From contig JACKQF010000008.1 of assembly GCA_024232965.1 (NCBI GenBank), positions 248,001 to 312,000 of the forward strand: 64,000 nt of DNA, given 5' to 3'. This document shows positions 51,106 to 60,738 of this stretch, one piece after another. Position numbers and translations under genes: made by a program. This stretch comes from Verrucomicrobiaceae bacterium (GTDB lineage Bacteria > Verrucomicrobiota > Verrucomicrobiia > Verrucomicrobiales > Verrucomicrobiaceae). Below the pieces are notes generated by a model. The model ran no database searches. It had not been told where the DNA came from and was given only the letters and a program-made list of their open reading frames with translations. Position 1 is the first letter of the stretch, and every line of letters begins with the position of its first letter.

Positions 51106-51384
51106 GAAAAGCTGAAAGGCTGAAAAGCTGAGATGCTGAAAGGCTGAGCCGAGGCGACTGGTGGAGTTGAACCCAAACGAAGTGGAGATAGCCAGCGACC
51201 AGCTGCCCGAAGGGCGAACGCAGTGAGGCAACCAGACAGCTGACTGAAAGGAAGCTGCCCGAAGGGCGAGATGAGCGTGGGGCGCGAACGAGTCAAACGC
51301 TGAGATGCTGAAATTGGGGAACAAGCCCATCCAGTAAAGCCCCCCTTTTCAGCCCTCCAGCGTTCGCTTCGCGGCTGCGCAGCC
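51106..51384. repeat. Repeat block of GCTGAAAG-type text and a roughly 110-bp module
   Basis: Short runs such as GCTGAAAGGCTGAAAAGCTG are followed by a module (GCCGAGGCGACTGGTGGAG..., ...CAGCTGACTGAAAGGAAGCT, GCCCGAAGGGCGAGATGAGC, GTGGGGCGCGAACGAGTCAA) that occurs again twice at 52093-52340. This copy contains an insertion of about 50 bases (GTTGAACCCAAACGAAGTGG). I see no gene. Confidence 0.75.
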
Positions 51385-51470
51385 ATCACTCCATCACTCC
51401 ATCACTCCATCACTCCATCACTCCATCACTCCATCACTCCATCACTCCATCACTCCATCACTCCATCACT
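51385..51470. repeat. Octamer tandem repeat (ATCACTCC)
   Basis: About 10.75 copies of the 8-bp unit ATCACTCC in perfect register, preceded by a palindrome (GCGGCTGCGCAGCC). The flanking 24 bases and first 2.5 units are identical to 14824-14869. Confidence 0.95.
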
Positions 51471-51528
51471 CTAGCTTCTCAGCTTTTCAGAATCTCAGCT
51501 TTTCAGCTTTTCCCCTCCCCCTCCCTCC

Positions 51529-52092
51529 ATGTTCGATCCCAATCTCCCTCAAGCGGGCACCGAAATCGATGCGGTGCAAATGCGCGGCCAGCTCAACGGT
51601 CTCAAGGACCTGATCGATGCCGTGCCGACGATCACCAGTGCTCAGGTGGATGGTGTCAGCACCCTGGCCCCGGGCAATCCGGCGACCGTGACGGCGAGCA
51701 TCGCCGCCGGGGTGCTGCATCTGAGCTTTGGCATCCCGCAGGGGGCGGAGGGCCCCCAAGGCAATGACGGCGCGCCGGGGCCGCCCTTTGCGAATGCCGT
51801 GGTCGATAGCGTGACGACCGTCCCGCCGGGGAGTCCGGCGGGCGTCAGCACTTGGTTTGACGGCACGGACGTGCACTTCTCCTTTGAACTGCCCCAAGGC
51901 GATCCCGGAGAGCAAGGCCCCCCAGGCGAGGTGAGCCAAGGGGATCTGGAGAACGCCATCAACTACCAGACCAGCAACAACACCAACGCCGTCAGCACCG
52001 TAGGCACCTACGTCAGCGATCCTCCCACGCAGGGGGAGGTGCAGGCGATTGTCGATAAGCTGGATGAGCTGATTAATGCACTACACCGCTGA
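51529..52092 (+). CDS. Collagen-like protein
   Basis: The 187-residue product starts MFDPNLPQAGTEIDAVQMRG. It has two short collagen-type G-X-Y stretches, GAEGPQGNDGAPGPPF and GDPGEQGPPGE, each following a similar beta-rich segment (VTASIAAGVLHLSFGIPQGA; VSTWFDGTDVHFSFELPQGD). The C-terminus is helical (DKLDELINALHR). Such short collagen-like proteins occur on bacterial surfaces and in phage tails. No signal peptide is seen. It could be a companion of the unknown gene at 50404 or the tail of a decayed mobile element. Confidence 0.65.
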   Translation: MFDPNLPQAGTEIDAVQMRGQLNGLKDLIDAVPTITSAQVDGVSTLAPGNPATVTASIAAGVLHLSFGIPQGAEGPQGNDGAPGPPFANAVVDSVTTVPPGSPAGVSTWFDGTDVHFSFELPQGDPGEQGPPGEVSQGDLENAINYQTSNNTNAVSTVGTYVSDPPTQGEVQAIVDKLDELINALHR

Positions 52093-52419
52093 CGGTGGAA
52101 ACGCTGAAAGACTGAAACGCTGAAAAGCTGAGCCGAGGCGACCGGTGGAGCCGAGACAGACAGCTGACTGTAAGGAAGCTGCCCGCTAGGGCGAGATGAG
52201 CGTGGGGCGCGAACGAGTCAAATTCTGAAACGCTGAGCCGAGGCGACTGGTGGAGCCGAGACAGACAGCTGACTGTAAGGAAGCTGCCCGACGGGCGAGA
52301 TGAGCGTGGGGCGCGAACGAGTCAAAGGCTGAAAGGCCAGCTACACAATTCCTCTTTTCCTCCTTCCTCGATTCCTAATTCCTCAGTGGTTCAGAAAAGA
52401 TGGCTTTGGCTTGGACTTG
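52093..52419. repeat. Repeat block: two copies of the roughly 110-bp module
   Basis: Two close copies (about 52130-52235 and 52238-52325) of the module seen at 51.1-51.3 kb: GCTGAGCCGAGGCGACTGGT, GGAGCCGAGACAGACAGCTG, ACTGTAAGGAAGCTGCCCG, GGGCGAGATGAGCGTGGGGC, GCGAACGAGTCAAA. Then CTCCTTCCTCGATTCCTAAT matches 44370 inverted. No gene is seen. Confidence 0.75.
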
Positions 52420-55400
52420 CTAACAGCGGCGGCGATTCCGTCGGAGCAGTGCGGCGATGGAGGCGAAGGCGGCCAGTGCTAGGCGGGAGGGTTCTGGGAC
52501 TTGGAGGATGCTGACGGTGCCGGTGGTGGCCAACTGCGTGAGATCCCATTCGAGATCTTCGGGTAGGGTCGGCAGTTCGGTATCCGCAAAGGTGCCGCTG
52601 AGGGAACCGCCGAGTGTGGCCCAGTCGAACAACAACCAAGAATCTCCGGCGGCCCAGGTCGTCATGGCATTGGGATTGTTGATGCGGAGACGGATGGTCG
52701 AGTCGAGCTGAAGGATGCCCCCAACGATCAACAGGTCAGAGGCCCCTGCGGTGCCGGTGTTGTCACCGGAGCCTGCCCCACTGAAAAGATCCAAAGCGAC
52801 GACTGCGCTGTTGGACAGGCTGGTGACGCCGCTGCCTGAGGTGGCAAGGGTGAGCGTCGATGGGATGGCGATTGCACCCGGACCTTCAGCACCCACTTGC
52901 AGCGTTCCGCCGTCCACACTGAGGCTATGATCCGCCGCTGGCGCGATGCGCCCCGTGCCGCCTAAGATGGTGCCAGAACCGACCGTGACCGTGCCGAGCC
53001 CCGTGGCAGAGCCGGAACCATTGGTCACCATGAGACTGCCGCCGACGATGGTTGTGCCGCCCGTATAGACACTGGCGCCGGTAACGGTCCATGAGCCATC
53101 CCCTTCTTTCACCAAGGACGTCGGATTGGCGGGACTGATCTCCCCCAGGCTGACGATCTCATTTTCGCCCGTGTTGGTGCCTGCGAGCTTGAAGACGCGC
53201 CCAACCGGATTGGAACCTGCCACGGTGAAGGGCGATGTAAACTTGACCGTGCCGCTGCCATTGTTCTCTAGCACGAGCGAGACGAGGGCGATGTCTGTGG
53301 ATGCGTCCGAGTTCAGGAGATGGATTGCCCGATTGGTGGACGAATTTTCCGCGCCCAAATACCGGATCATCGCAATTGCGGAGGATCCCACCGCGCTGGT
53401 GGTGGCATCGCCCGCAGAGATGGTGCTGGAGGCACTGCCTGTGCCGAATGAACTGGCGAGACCTGCATCCGCCAGCCGTGTCACCTCCACCGTGCCACGC
53501 GATAGGATGGTGGCGCCGCTGTAGGTATTATCGGAACCCAGAGCCAGGCGACCGTTTGCCGTCGCGAGACGCAGTTCCAGATTGTTTTCGTTCAGGCCAC
53601 TGCCGCCGAGATACCCTGATGCGTAGGTGCTGGGAATCGATGTGGACCCGGTGATGGTGAGACGCGACATCGCAGCGGAGCCGCCGACAATGCGATTGTC
53701 CGTGCCACTGCCAGCCGTGGTGATGTAATCGATCAAGGGCGAAGCGGCAGTGGCCGAGCCCAGGATGATCGTGCCGCTGTTGGAGCCCGATCCGAGGACG
53801 AACTCCATGCCGCTGTTGACGGTCGATCCCCCAGCGAACTGCACCGCGCCGTCATAGACTCTCAAGTTGCCGCTGAAGGTGCTGGCACCTCCGATGACCA
53901 CCAGCCCTGGTCCGGCCTTGGCGACGCTGACAATGGTCCTGCCAGTCTCCGTCCGGTTGATGATGCCGTTTTGGAAGATCAGTGATCCGGCGGTATTGTT
54001 CTGCACGATGACCAACTCGGGATTGTTTTCGGTGGATGCCGAGGGTCTTGTCTGGGCCTCGATAATGGTGTCATTTGCTCCGACGGTACTGCTAACGAGA
54101 ATGCCGCCGGCATTCAGGATCTGGGAACCGCTCTGGGCGATAGTCGTGGCCTGTGCTGCCGCAAAGCGCAGACTGCTGACATCGGTTTCCGCGCTCAACG
54201 TCGTGGTAGAGATGCCCGAAGCAATGTCAGCATGACCAGACAATGCGGTAGCGGTCGAGGGCGTGTAGAGTCCCAATGCGGAAAGTTTGACGATCGAACG
54301 AAACCCCGCTGAGATCGCGGAGGTGCCAGCCCACTCGTCACCGCCGACGGGGTCGCGGATCACCGCATAGACACGTCCATCACGACTGAGGGCCTCGTTG
54401 TCCGCCACACCGGTGGTTCCAGAGGTGGTCAGGGCACCTGTGGTCGGTCCGCTGATCGATAAGATCCCAGACCAACTGCGGGAGAAGTTTCCAAACGTCG
54501 CGTTCATGGCGGTGGCGCCGTTTTGCTCAAACTCAATTTGGGAGTAGTTGGTGACGGTTAACGTGCCAAAGGATTGGGCATTGGTTGTGGCAGACCGACC
54601 CGTGAGGCGCAATGTGCCGCCCCCCATCGTGAGCGCGTTTGCTGCACCTAGGATGTTGCTCGTCGGACTGCTGGCTACGGAAAAGTCCAGCTTCATGAGA
54701 CCGGCGCTGACGAGTGTGATCGTATTATCCACGGTTGAAGCCAGGGTCAGCGTACCATTCCCCTCCTTAGAAACCGTGAACGCACCGCTGCTGGTTCGCG
54801 CCATGGGTCGGATGACCTGGATATCTCCGGCCCCGCCGAAGATCAAGGTTCGAGCGCTCGAGCTCGGGTGGGTCGTGGCATTGCCAGTGCCGCCGAGCGT
54901 GAGGAGGCCGGCATCCGAGTGGATCCGCATGGTGGTGGTATTCAGGGTGATGACACCCGTGGTGGTATTGTCTCCACTCACGTTCCGAATGCCGCCACCA
55001 TTGTTCACGCCAGTGCTGGTCAGAGTGATCGGCTCTGCAGCCAGTGTGATGCCGCCGATCAGTTCCAAGGCAGCGCCTGAACCGATCGACGTGGTGCTAA
55101 AGGAGGTCCCCGAAACCCCAAGTGCATTGGGATGACCGACGCGCAGCGTGCCCTGACTGATCACCACGGTTCCGGTGAAGTTGTTGTCGCCATTCAAAAC
55201 GAGAAGCCCGTTGCCAGTCTTTGTCAGGCCCGATGAACTGGTCGCGATGCGGCCATTGACCGTCACCGTTCCAGACCCCCCAAAGGACGCGACATGGCTG
55301 CCAGCAAGCGCATTGGTCGTGGCACTTGCAGATTGAAGGGTGAGCGATGCGCCTGCATCCGCGACAATGAGGCTGGGGGAATTTTGAGTGACAGCCCCAT

Positions 55401-57438
55401 TCAAAGTGGTGGTTCCCGAAAGAAGACGGAGACCGCCGGTGCCGCCCGGGCCGCTGCCAGCGATGCTGAGAGTGCGGGTCAGGCTCAATTCACCCGATAA
55501 CAGGAGCGCCGCACCTTCAAGCACGGCTGCAGTGCCCGATGAGCCCAATGCCCCCGCGTTGCGGATTTCCAATGAGCCGGAGGCAATCGTCGCATTGCCA
55601 GTGAAGGTATTGGCTGCCGTCAGTATCGTCCTGGAATCGGGTGCCCCATTGATCATCAGAAAAATCGCGCCGGAGCCGTTGTTCGTGATGCTGGCATCGA
55701 CCTGCAAGACCGAGCTGCTGGATTGGTTGGTCAGAAAGAGTTGCCCAGCCGCATTGGCAGCAGTCCCGCCGCCAGTAAGTGTGCCACCCGTGATGGTGAA
55801 GTTTTTGCCATCTGGGGCCAGCTGAATGCCACCGCCCGTGGGCGTCGCCCCCAATCGCAGACTATTGCCACCGAGGGTGAGCGTCCGGTCGATGAGGCCG
55901 TCGGTCATCGAAACGGTCGCGATGTCAGTGGTAGCACCTGACAACGATGCGGGGCCCTGAGAACTCTGCGAAAGAGTCAGGTGCGAGGCCGCCGAATACC
56001 CGGCGATGTCGGAGATAGCCGTGGCCGTTTCATAGACCAGATTGCCAGTGAAACCGCCCTGAACGACACCGCCGGAGACCTGTGCCCAGGTCGCCTTACC
56101 ATCGGCACCTCGATAAGTGGCCCATGGCCCCAAGAATCCATCGGCCTGGGTCGTCGTCACCGTCCCGCTGGTGGGTGCGTAGATGGCCAGCATGCCGCGA
56201 GAGTCGCGCGTGATCGTTCCGATGCTCAGATTCATCTGACCGGCACCATTTGAAATCAGGTCAATGATCCCAAGACCGCCGATGGCGCTTGATGCCCCAC
56301 CCACGGTGATGTTTCCCAGCGCCTGTGAAGTGACCGTATCGGTCATGCCATTCAAGCGCAGAACCGTCGGCGAATTGTAGCCACCGATCAAACCGACCGC
56401 ACCTGGAGTGGCCACACCGTTGTAGAGGAGATCCGTCGCCGTCGCCGCTGCGGCGAAATCCAGGACCGTCACTCCGCCGGCAAAACTGCCCAAGCGGCCG
56501 AGCGTCGTCGCACCGGTGTAGTCGCTCGCCGCCGAAAGGGTTAAGGTGCCATTGCCACTGCCCGTTGCAAATCGCGTGAACGCAAACGGTCCGGTGATCC
56601 CACCCGCAAGGACCGTCCCGGTAACGCCGCCCGTATTTGTCTGGATCCCTGCATCTGCGGTTAGCGTGATGGGCTGAGTGAAGGTGGTACTGCTCACATC
56701 GACTCGGATCGCGCCATACTGCGAGGCACCGCCAAATCCGGCAATGCTAATGGGCACCGTATAAGCGCCGCCGCCACTCACACTAAAGGTTCCGTTCGTC
56801 TCGACGCTGACACTGCTCATCGCGGCAAAGGTTCCCGCGCCAGCGCTTCGCAAAAAGATCCCGCCGTCGTTGCCCTTGATCGTTAGAGGGCCGGTCAGTC
56901 CAGGATTGCTGGCGCTGTCAACCCGCACAAACTGCATCGTCGTGCCGCTGCCAGTGTATTTTTGGAATGTGAGCCCGTTCCCGGTCAAAGGTAGTGTGCT
57001 GGCAAACGTCGCAAAGGCGCTGCCTGTCGATGTGGTCTGCTGAAACTGGAGGACAGCATCGTTAGCAAAGTTCAAGGAGCCACCGGAGGCACCTGCGATG
57101 GAAAACTGATTGGTGCTACCCGGCGCAGCCGCAAGGCTCATGAAATCGATGCCGCCCACATTGGCGGTCGCACCGGTGATGGTGATCGTATTGCCAGAGA
57201 CAAGCGCCGCTCCTGGCGTGCCCAACTGCGCTATGGTGCTGCCGACGTTATTCCATGCGCCGTTGCTAACACCATCGAACCACTGTGCGGTGCCGAACCA
57301 TTGGCCCGGGCCGATGGGTTGTCCTGCCGACGCGCCATTGGCATCCCAGACCAGCGTCTGAGCCTGAAGGTTCGCAACAGAACACGAAAGGATCGTAGCT
57401 GCGAAAACGCAGCACAAAGAAGATTTGGAGATGGACAT
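52420..57438 (-). CDS. Giant autotransporter-associated-repeat protein with PEP-type anchor
   Basis: The 1672-residue product has a signal peptide (MSISKSSLCCVFAATILSCS with cleavage near VANLQAQ). Its very long beta-helix body is built from autotransporter-associated (PATR) repeats of the type NTYSGATILSRGTVEVTRLA, GGTTIVGGSLMVTNGSGSA, and DNNFTGTVVISQGTLRVGHP. It ends in a PEP-CTERM-like signal: VPEPSRLALAAFASIAALLR then RNRRRC, which is a PEP motif, a hydrophobic helix and a basic tail. No beta-barrel translocator is visible. Proteins with this plan are abundant in Verrucomicrobia and are thought to be surface-exposed or released. The frame is continuous over 5 kb. Codon use looks like that of the neighbours. 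Confidence 0.85.
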   Translation of the reverse strand: MSISKSSLCCVFAATILSCSVANLQAQTLVWDANGASAGQPIGPGQWFGTAQWFDGVSNGAWNNVGSTIAQLGTPGAALVSGNTITITGATANVGGIDFMSLAAAPGSTNQFSIAGASGGSLNFANDAVLQFQQTTSTGSAFATFASTLPLTGNGLTFQKYTGSGTTMQFVRVDSASNPGLTGPLTIKGNDGGIFLRSAGAGTFAAMSSVSVETNGTFSVSGGGAYTVPISIAGFGGASQYGAIRVDVSSTTFTQPITLTADAGIQTNTGGVTGTVLAGGITGPFAFTRFATGSGNGTLTLSAASDYTGATTLGRLGSFAGGVTVLDFAAAATATDLLYNGVATPGAVGLIGGYNSPTVLRLNGMTDTVTSQALGNITVGGASSAIGGLGIIDLISNGAGQMNLSIGTITRDSRGMLAIYAPTSGTVTTTQADGFLGPWATYRGADGKATWAQVSGGVVQGGFTGNLVYETATAISDIAGYSAASHLTLSQSSQGPASLSGATTDIATVSMTDGLIDRTLTLGGNSLRLGATPTGGGIQLAPDGKNFTITGGTLTGGGTAANAAGQLFLTNQSSSSVLQVDASITNNGSGAIFLMINGAPDSRTILTAANTFTGNATIASGSLEIRNAGALGSSGTAAVLEGAALLLSGELSLTRTLSIAGSGPGGTGGLRLLSGTTTLNGAVTQNSPSLIVADAGASLTLQSASATTNALAGSHVASFGGSGTVTVNGRIATSSSGLTKTGNGLLVLNGDNNFTGTVVISQGTLRVGHPNALGVSGTSFSTTSIGSGAALELIGGITLAAEPITLTSTGVNNGGGIRNVSGDNTTTGVITLNTTTMRIHSDAGLLTLGGTGNATTHPSSSARTLIFGGAGDIQVIRPMARTSSGAFTVSKEGNGTLTLASTVDNTITLVSAGLMKLDFSVASSPTSNILGAANALTMGGGTLRLTGRSATTNAQSFGTLTVTNYSQIEFEQNGATAMNATFGNFSRSWSGILSISGPTTGALTTSGTTGVADNEALSRDGRVYAVIRDPVGGDEWAGTSAISAGFRSIVKLSALGLYTPSTATALSGHADIASGISTTTLSAETDVSSLRFAAAQATTIAQSGSQILNAGGILVSSTVGANDTIIEAQTRPSASTENNPELVIVQNNTAGSLIFQNGIINRTETGRTIVSVAKAGPGLVVIGGASTFSGNLRVYDGAVQFAGGSTVNSGMEFVLGSGSNSGTIILGSATAASPLIDYITTAGSGTDNRIVGGSAAMSRLTITGSTSIPSTYASGYLGGSGLNENNLELRLATANGRLALGSDNTYSGATILSRGTVEVTRLADAGLASSFGTGSASSTISAGDATTSAVGSSAIAMIRYLGAENSSTNRAIHLLNSDASTDIALVSLVLENNGSGTVKFTSPFTVAGSNPVGRVFKLAGTNTGENEIVSLGEISPANPTSLVKEGDGSWTVTGASVYTGGTTIVGGSLMVTNGSGSATGLGTVTVGSGTILGGTGRIAPAADHSLSVDGGTLQVGAEGPGAIAIPSTLTLATSGSGVTSLSNSAVVALDLFSGAGSGDNTGTAGASDLLIVGGILQLDSTIRLRINNPNAMTTWAAGDSWLLFDWATLGGSLSGTFADTELPTLPEDLEWDLTQLATTGTVSILQVPEPSRLALAAFASIAALLRRNRRRC

Positions 57439-57704
57439 TCAAATAGGGGGTTTGTCCATCGAGAGGGCGGGCTACAGCCTCGGCGTAATCGGCGCGAACC
57501 GATCCATGGTAGCAGAGAGTGTAACAGTCGATGTAGGGGACTGCTCCCTCAGCAATCTGGGTGCCACTTAGCAGACAATATTCTTTCCAACCTCAAACAC
57601 TCTCGCACCACAGTCGCAGCGCTTCGGAATCAGACAGTGGGCGAGTGCATCTTGTACACACGAACTGCTTGTGTTTTGATTGCTGGCTGTCACGATTCAG
57701 CCTC

Positions 57705-58679
57705 ATGCAATCGTGGTACTACTCAAAAAATGGCGAACAGCGAGGCCCCGTGTCCCTGGACGAATTGCGCAGTCTGGTCAGCAGTGGCGGATTGAATCTG
57801 CAAACGGACCTAGGCTGGAAGGAAGGCATGACGAACTGGGAACCGCTGGGGAAGATCCCGACCCTGCTCGAGAGCGCTGCCCCGTCCTCTGATCTTGCGG
57901 CGGCTCCGGATAGTTTCAATCCGTATGCCGCGCCGACCACCTCTCCCGACAATCTCCGAGCCTCCTATTCTGGCGGCAGTTTGGGGGAGATTGAGCCAGG
58001 CTCGGTGCCCCTGGAAGTGATGAATTGCATCAAGCGGAGTATCGAACTGACGAAGCGGCACTTTAAGATCATCCTACCGATTGGGGTTGTCTATCTTCTC
58101 CTATCGATGGCCACGGGCGCTGTGGAGGGGTTTGTTTCCAGAATGGTGACGGGACCCGTTGCTGAGCAAGGCGACATGGCTTTTCACCCACTTCTCATTC
58201 CGATCAATTTGATCTCTGCCATCGTTTCTGTGGTGCTGGGTGCCGGACTGACCCGCGCTGCCCTGAATATCGTCTCAGGCAAAGAGGCCAAAGTGGAGCA
58301 TCTTTTTGGAGAGACCGGGAAGATCGTCAATATCGTCGCCGCGTCGTTCGTGTTTTACATCATGGTCTTCATTGGCTTGATCCTGCTGGTGGTGCCCGGC
58401 ATTTATATCGCCATCCGCTGCAGCTTCTTCATGACCGCCATCGTGGACCGCAACCTCGGACCGATCGAAGCCCTGAAGTATAGCTATCGGATCACCACAA
58501 ATAATACGCTGTCCCTTTTTGGGCTCGGCATCATGTCGATGTTGATCGTGTTGGCGGGCGTTCTCGCCTTGCTGATTGGATTGGTCTTTGCCATTCCCGT
58601 CGTCACGCTCTTGGTACCCCTCGCCTACCGCTTCCTCCAGTTCGGTCCGAACGCGCTTCGCGATGGAGCAACTGAGTAA
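57705..58679 (+). CDS. GYF-domain membrane protein
   Basis: The 324-residue product starts at MQSWYYSKNGEQRGPVSLDE, a GYF_2 domain (about residues 1-50, ending LGWKEGMTNWEPLG), then a Pro-rich linker and about five membrane segments (FKIILPIGVVYLLLSMATGA, LISAIVSVVLGAGLTRAALN, FVFYIMVFIGLILLVVPGIY, LGIMSMLIVLAGVLALLIGL). GYF_2 binds proline-rich ligands; it may recruit a partner at the membrane. In Verrucomicrobia such proteins are frequent and unassigned. The ATG at 57705 is chosen because it starts the domain; an earlier in-frame ATG at 57561 adds Ser/His-rich text. Confidence 0.8.
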   Translation: MQSWYYSKNGEQRGPVSLDELRSLVSSGGLNLQTDLGWKEGMTNWEPLGKIPTLLESAAPSSDLAAAPDSFNPYAAPTTSPDNLRASYSGGSLGEIEPGSVPLEVMNCIKRSIELTKRHFKIILPIGVVYLLLSMATGAVEGFVSRMVTGPVAEQGDMAFHPLLIPINLISAIVSVVLGAGLTRAALNIVSGKEAKVEHLFGETGKIVNIVAASFVFYIMVFIGLILLVVPGIYIAIRCSFFMTAIVDRNLGPIEALKYSYRITTNNTLSLFGLGIMSMLIVLAGVLALLIGLVFAIPVVTLLVPLAYRFLQFGPNALRDGATE

Positions 58680-58745
58680 ACGCTCTCTTTCGCAATCCTT
58701 TGATGCCCCCCATGAGCTGACGCCTGGGGGCGAGGCACCGCGGAT

Positions 58746-59660
58746 TCAGTCAGCATCCTGCGGCTGGAGCGCCCATGCCGATAGGCCCAAGAAACCAAAG
58801 CCGAAGGCATTGAGGCTGCCGTGAATGGCCCACATCTGAGGCATGGGCAGCGCCAGCGCGGGGAACCAAGTGCGCAGGCCGAAACCCAAGGCCAGCGCCA
58901 TGGCGGCGATGTGGCTAGTGGCTGCGATGGCCCAAAGGAGACGTGGCCATTTTCCGAAACGGCTCGTGCTCAATGAAAGTCGCAGGTGCAGCGCCGCTGC
59001 GCTGAGGCTGCCCGCGACGACGAGCGCGACGGCCACTGGCTCCAGCCATGGAAGCAAACCAAAGTGCGTCGCCGTGATTCCGGCGGCGACCAGTGGCACG
59101 CCAGCGAGAACGGCGAAGCAGGTGGCACGTGACCACCTGCCGGGCGATGTTTGGGACACCTTCCCGGCCAAGAGCGGTAGCGTGAATCCTGCGTGATGAA
59201 AGTGCGCAGCCGTCAGCAGCACGATCAGAGCATCAAACCCAAACGGCATCCATCCGGCACGGTTCGCCAACAACCATGCGGCACCGACCAAAGGAAAGCA
59301 CCGGGCAGACTGCAGCGTCAACTGCGACACCGAACCGCCAACCCGCCAGCAATAGGAAGCGGCGCGCAATGCCATCCAGCCGCAAATCGCGAACCACGGC
59401 AAGACCAGCATCGCGGCCCGTGGGCCTGCAGCCGCACGAAACGAAACCACCACGGCCAGTGCCGCCAAAATCATCACCCACTTTGCCGCGCCCGCCCCCG
59501 GATCTCCAGGGATTAATCCCAAGCTCAGTGGCATGAGCACTGCGCACGAAAAGACCAGCAAGACAACGATCCAGCCCGCCCCCGAAGCGGTACTACCCCA
59601 GGTGGCTAAAGCAAACACCCAAACAGCAACCCCAGCAAGGCCTGCGCGATCAATGCTCAT
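58746..59660 (-). CDS. YndJ-like multipass membrane protein
   Basis: The 304-residue product has about nine or ten membrane segments. LIVLLTAAHFHHAGFTLPLL, with its HFHHAGF motif, and the C-terminal MWAIHGSLNAFGFGFLGLSA match what I remember of YndJ-like proteins. Function is unknown. The start overlaps the end of the PpiC-type gene by 11 bases, so both are likely translated from one transcript (ppiC-type gene first). Confidence 0.75.
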   Translation of the reverse strand: MSIDRAGLAGVAVWVFALATWGSTASGAGWIVVLLVFSCAVLMPLSLGLIPGDPGAGAAKWVMILAALAVVVSFRAAAGPRAAMLVLPWFAICGWMALRAASYCWRVGGSVSQLTLQSARCFPLVGAAWLLANRAGWMPFGFDALIVLLTAAHFHHAGFTLPLLAGKVSQTSPGRWSRATCFAVLAGVPLVAAGITATHFGLLPWLEPVAVALVVAGSLSAAALHLRLSLSTSRFGKWPRLLWAIAATSHIAAMALALGFGLRTWFPALALPMPQMWAIHGSLNAFGFGFLGLSAWALQPQDAD

Positions 59661-60537
59661 ACACCGGCTCTTCCGGGTCGGTGTCTTCGATGGTGGCCGA
59701 GGCTTTGAGTTCCGCGATGAATTCGTTGAATTTTTCGTCGCGATACTGATCGAGGATGCGACCGATGACCGCCTCCTTCACTTCCTCAAAAGGCTTGGGT
59801 TCTGGCGGACGGCGACCGGTCACGGTGCAGATGTGGAAACCGAGCTGGGTGGTGAAGACGGGGCTGATTTCCCCTTCGTCCATGGAGAAGGCGATGGCTT
59901 CAAATTCCTCCATGAATTCGCCACGCTTGAACCAGCCGAGATCAATCTGCTGCTCGGAGTCGAGTCGGTTTTCTTCTGCCAAGGCGGTGAAATCGGCACC
60001 ATCGAGAAGTCGGCGACGCAGGGCGCGCATCTGGGCATAGACCTCGTTGCGACTCTTGGCCCCGGCGAGACTCTTGGTGATGTGAGAGGCGCTGACTTGC
60101 TCATCCGTCATGAAAAGATCCAGATGCGCCTCATACCAGGCACGGGCCTCTTCGTCCGTGGGTTGGGGCTCCGGTGCGTAAACATCTGCCAGCATCAGAT
60201 CCAGCCGGACACCGCCGGAGATGTTCTCCCGGACAACGGCCTCGTCCTTGCTGAGGAGCCCAATGTTCATGTAGAACTGCTCTTCGCCGCCGGCCTCTGC
60301 GATGAGCTTTTGGAGGCGCTCGGTGACGGCTTCGTCTGAGACCACAGGGATGCGCTTCATGGCCTCCTGGTTGAGGAGCATGCGGGAGGTGATCTGGTCT
60401 TTGGCGTAGCCGCGAAATTCAGGATCGCGCTCGCAGCAGGCCACCTGGAGGGTGCGTTCGTAGTGGGATTTGATCTGGCGGAATTCCGCCTCGATGATTT
60501 CCTCGTCGATTTCCTCGCCATTGATAATGAGTGCCAT
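59650..60537 (-). CDS. PpiC-type peptidyl-prolyl isomerase (parvulin), cytoplasmic form
   Basis: The 295-residue product starts at MALIINGEEIDEEIIEAEFR (60537). It has a SurA/PrsA-like N-terminal helical domain (KDQITSRMLLNQEAMKRIPV), then a parvulin domain beginning EQVSASHITKSLAGAKSRNE with LLDGADFTALAEENRLDSEQ, IDLGWFKRGEFMEEFEAIAF and SMDEGEISPVFTTQLGFHIC. The N-terminus has no signal peptide, unusual for a SurA-like protein; it may act in the cytoplasm. An in-frame extension upstream to 60681 is not protein-like. It precedes the YndJ-like gene with 11 bases of overlap. Confidence 0.85.
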   Translation of the reverse strand: MALIINGEEIDEEIIEAEFRQIKSHYERTLQVACCERDPEFRGYAKDQITSRMLLNQEAMKRIPVVSDEAVTERLQKLIAEAGGEEQFYMNIGLLSKDEAVVRENISGGVRLDLMLADVYAPEPQPTDEEARAWYEAHLDLFMTDEQVSASHITKSLAGAKSRNEVYAQMRALRRRLLDGADFTALAEENRLDSEQQIDLGWFKRGEFMEEFEAIAFSMDEGEISPVFTTQLGFHICTVTGRRPPEPKPFEEVKEAVIGRILDQYRDEKFNEFIAELKASATIEDTDPEEPVYEH

Positions 60538-60738
60538 AAGGGCGGATGATGGAACAGAGCTGGGCGGGCTGCAAGCACGGGTAATTCCCCGGCAGTGACT
60601 GAGACGCCGCATTGACAAGCGGTTCCTGAGGTCAATAGGTGACCCTGCATCCGTGACGACGGGTGCCGGGCAGCGGGCCACCGAATATCATGGCACACAG
60701 CTCGGAGAATTGCCCCCCTTCCCTATCTAACTCCCATC

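Noticed and set aside
51529..52092. Prophage tail region
   Set aside because: The collagen-like protein is the only phage-like hint; no capsid, terminase, portal or integrase gene is nearby.
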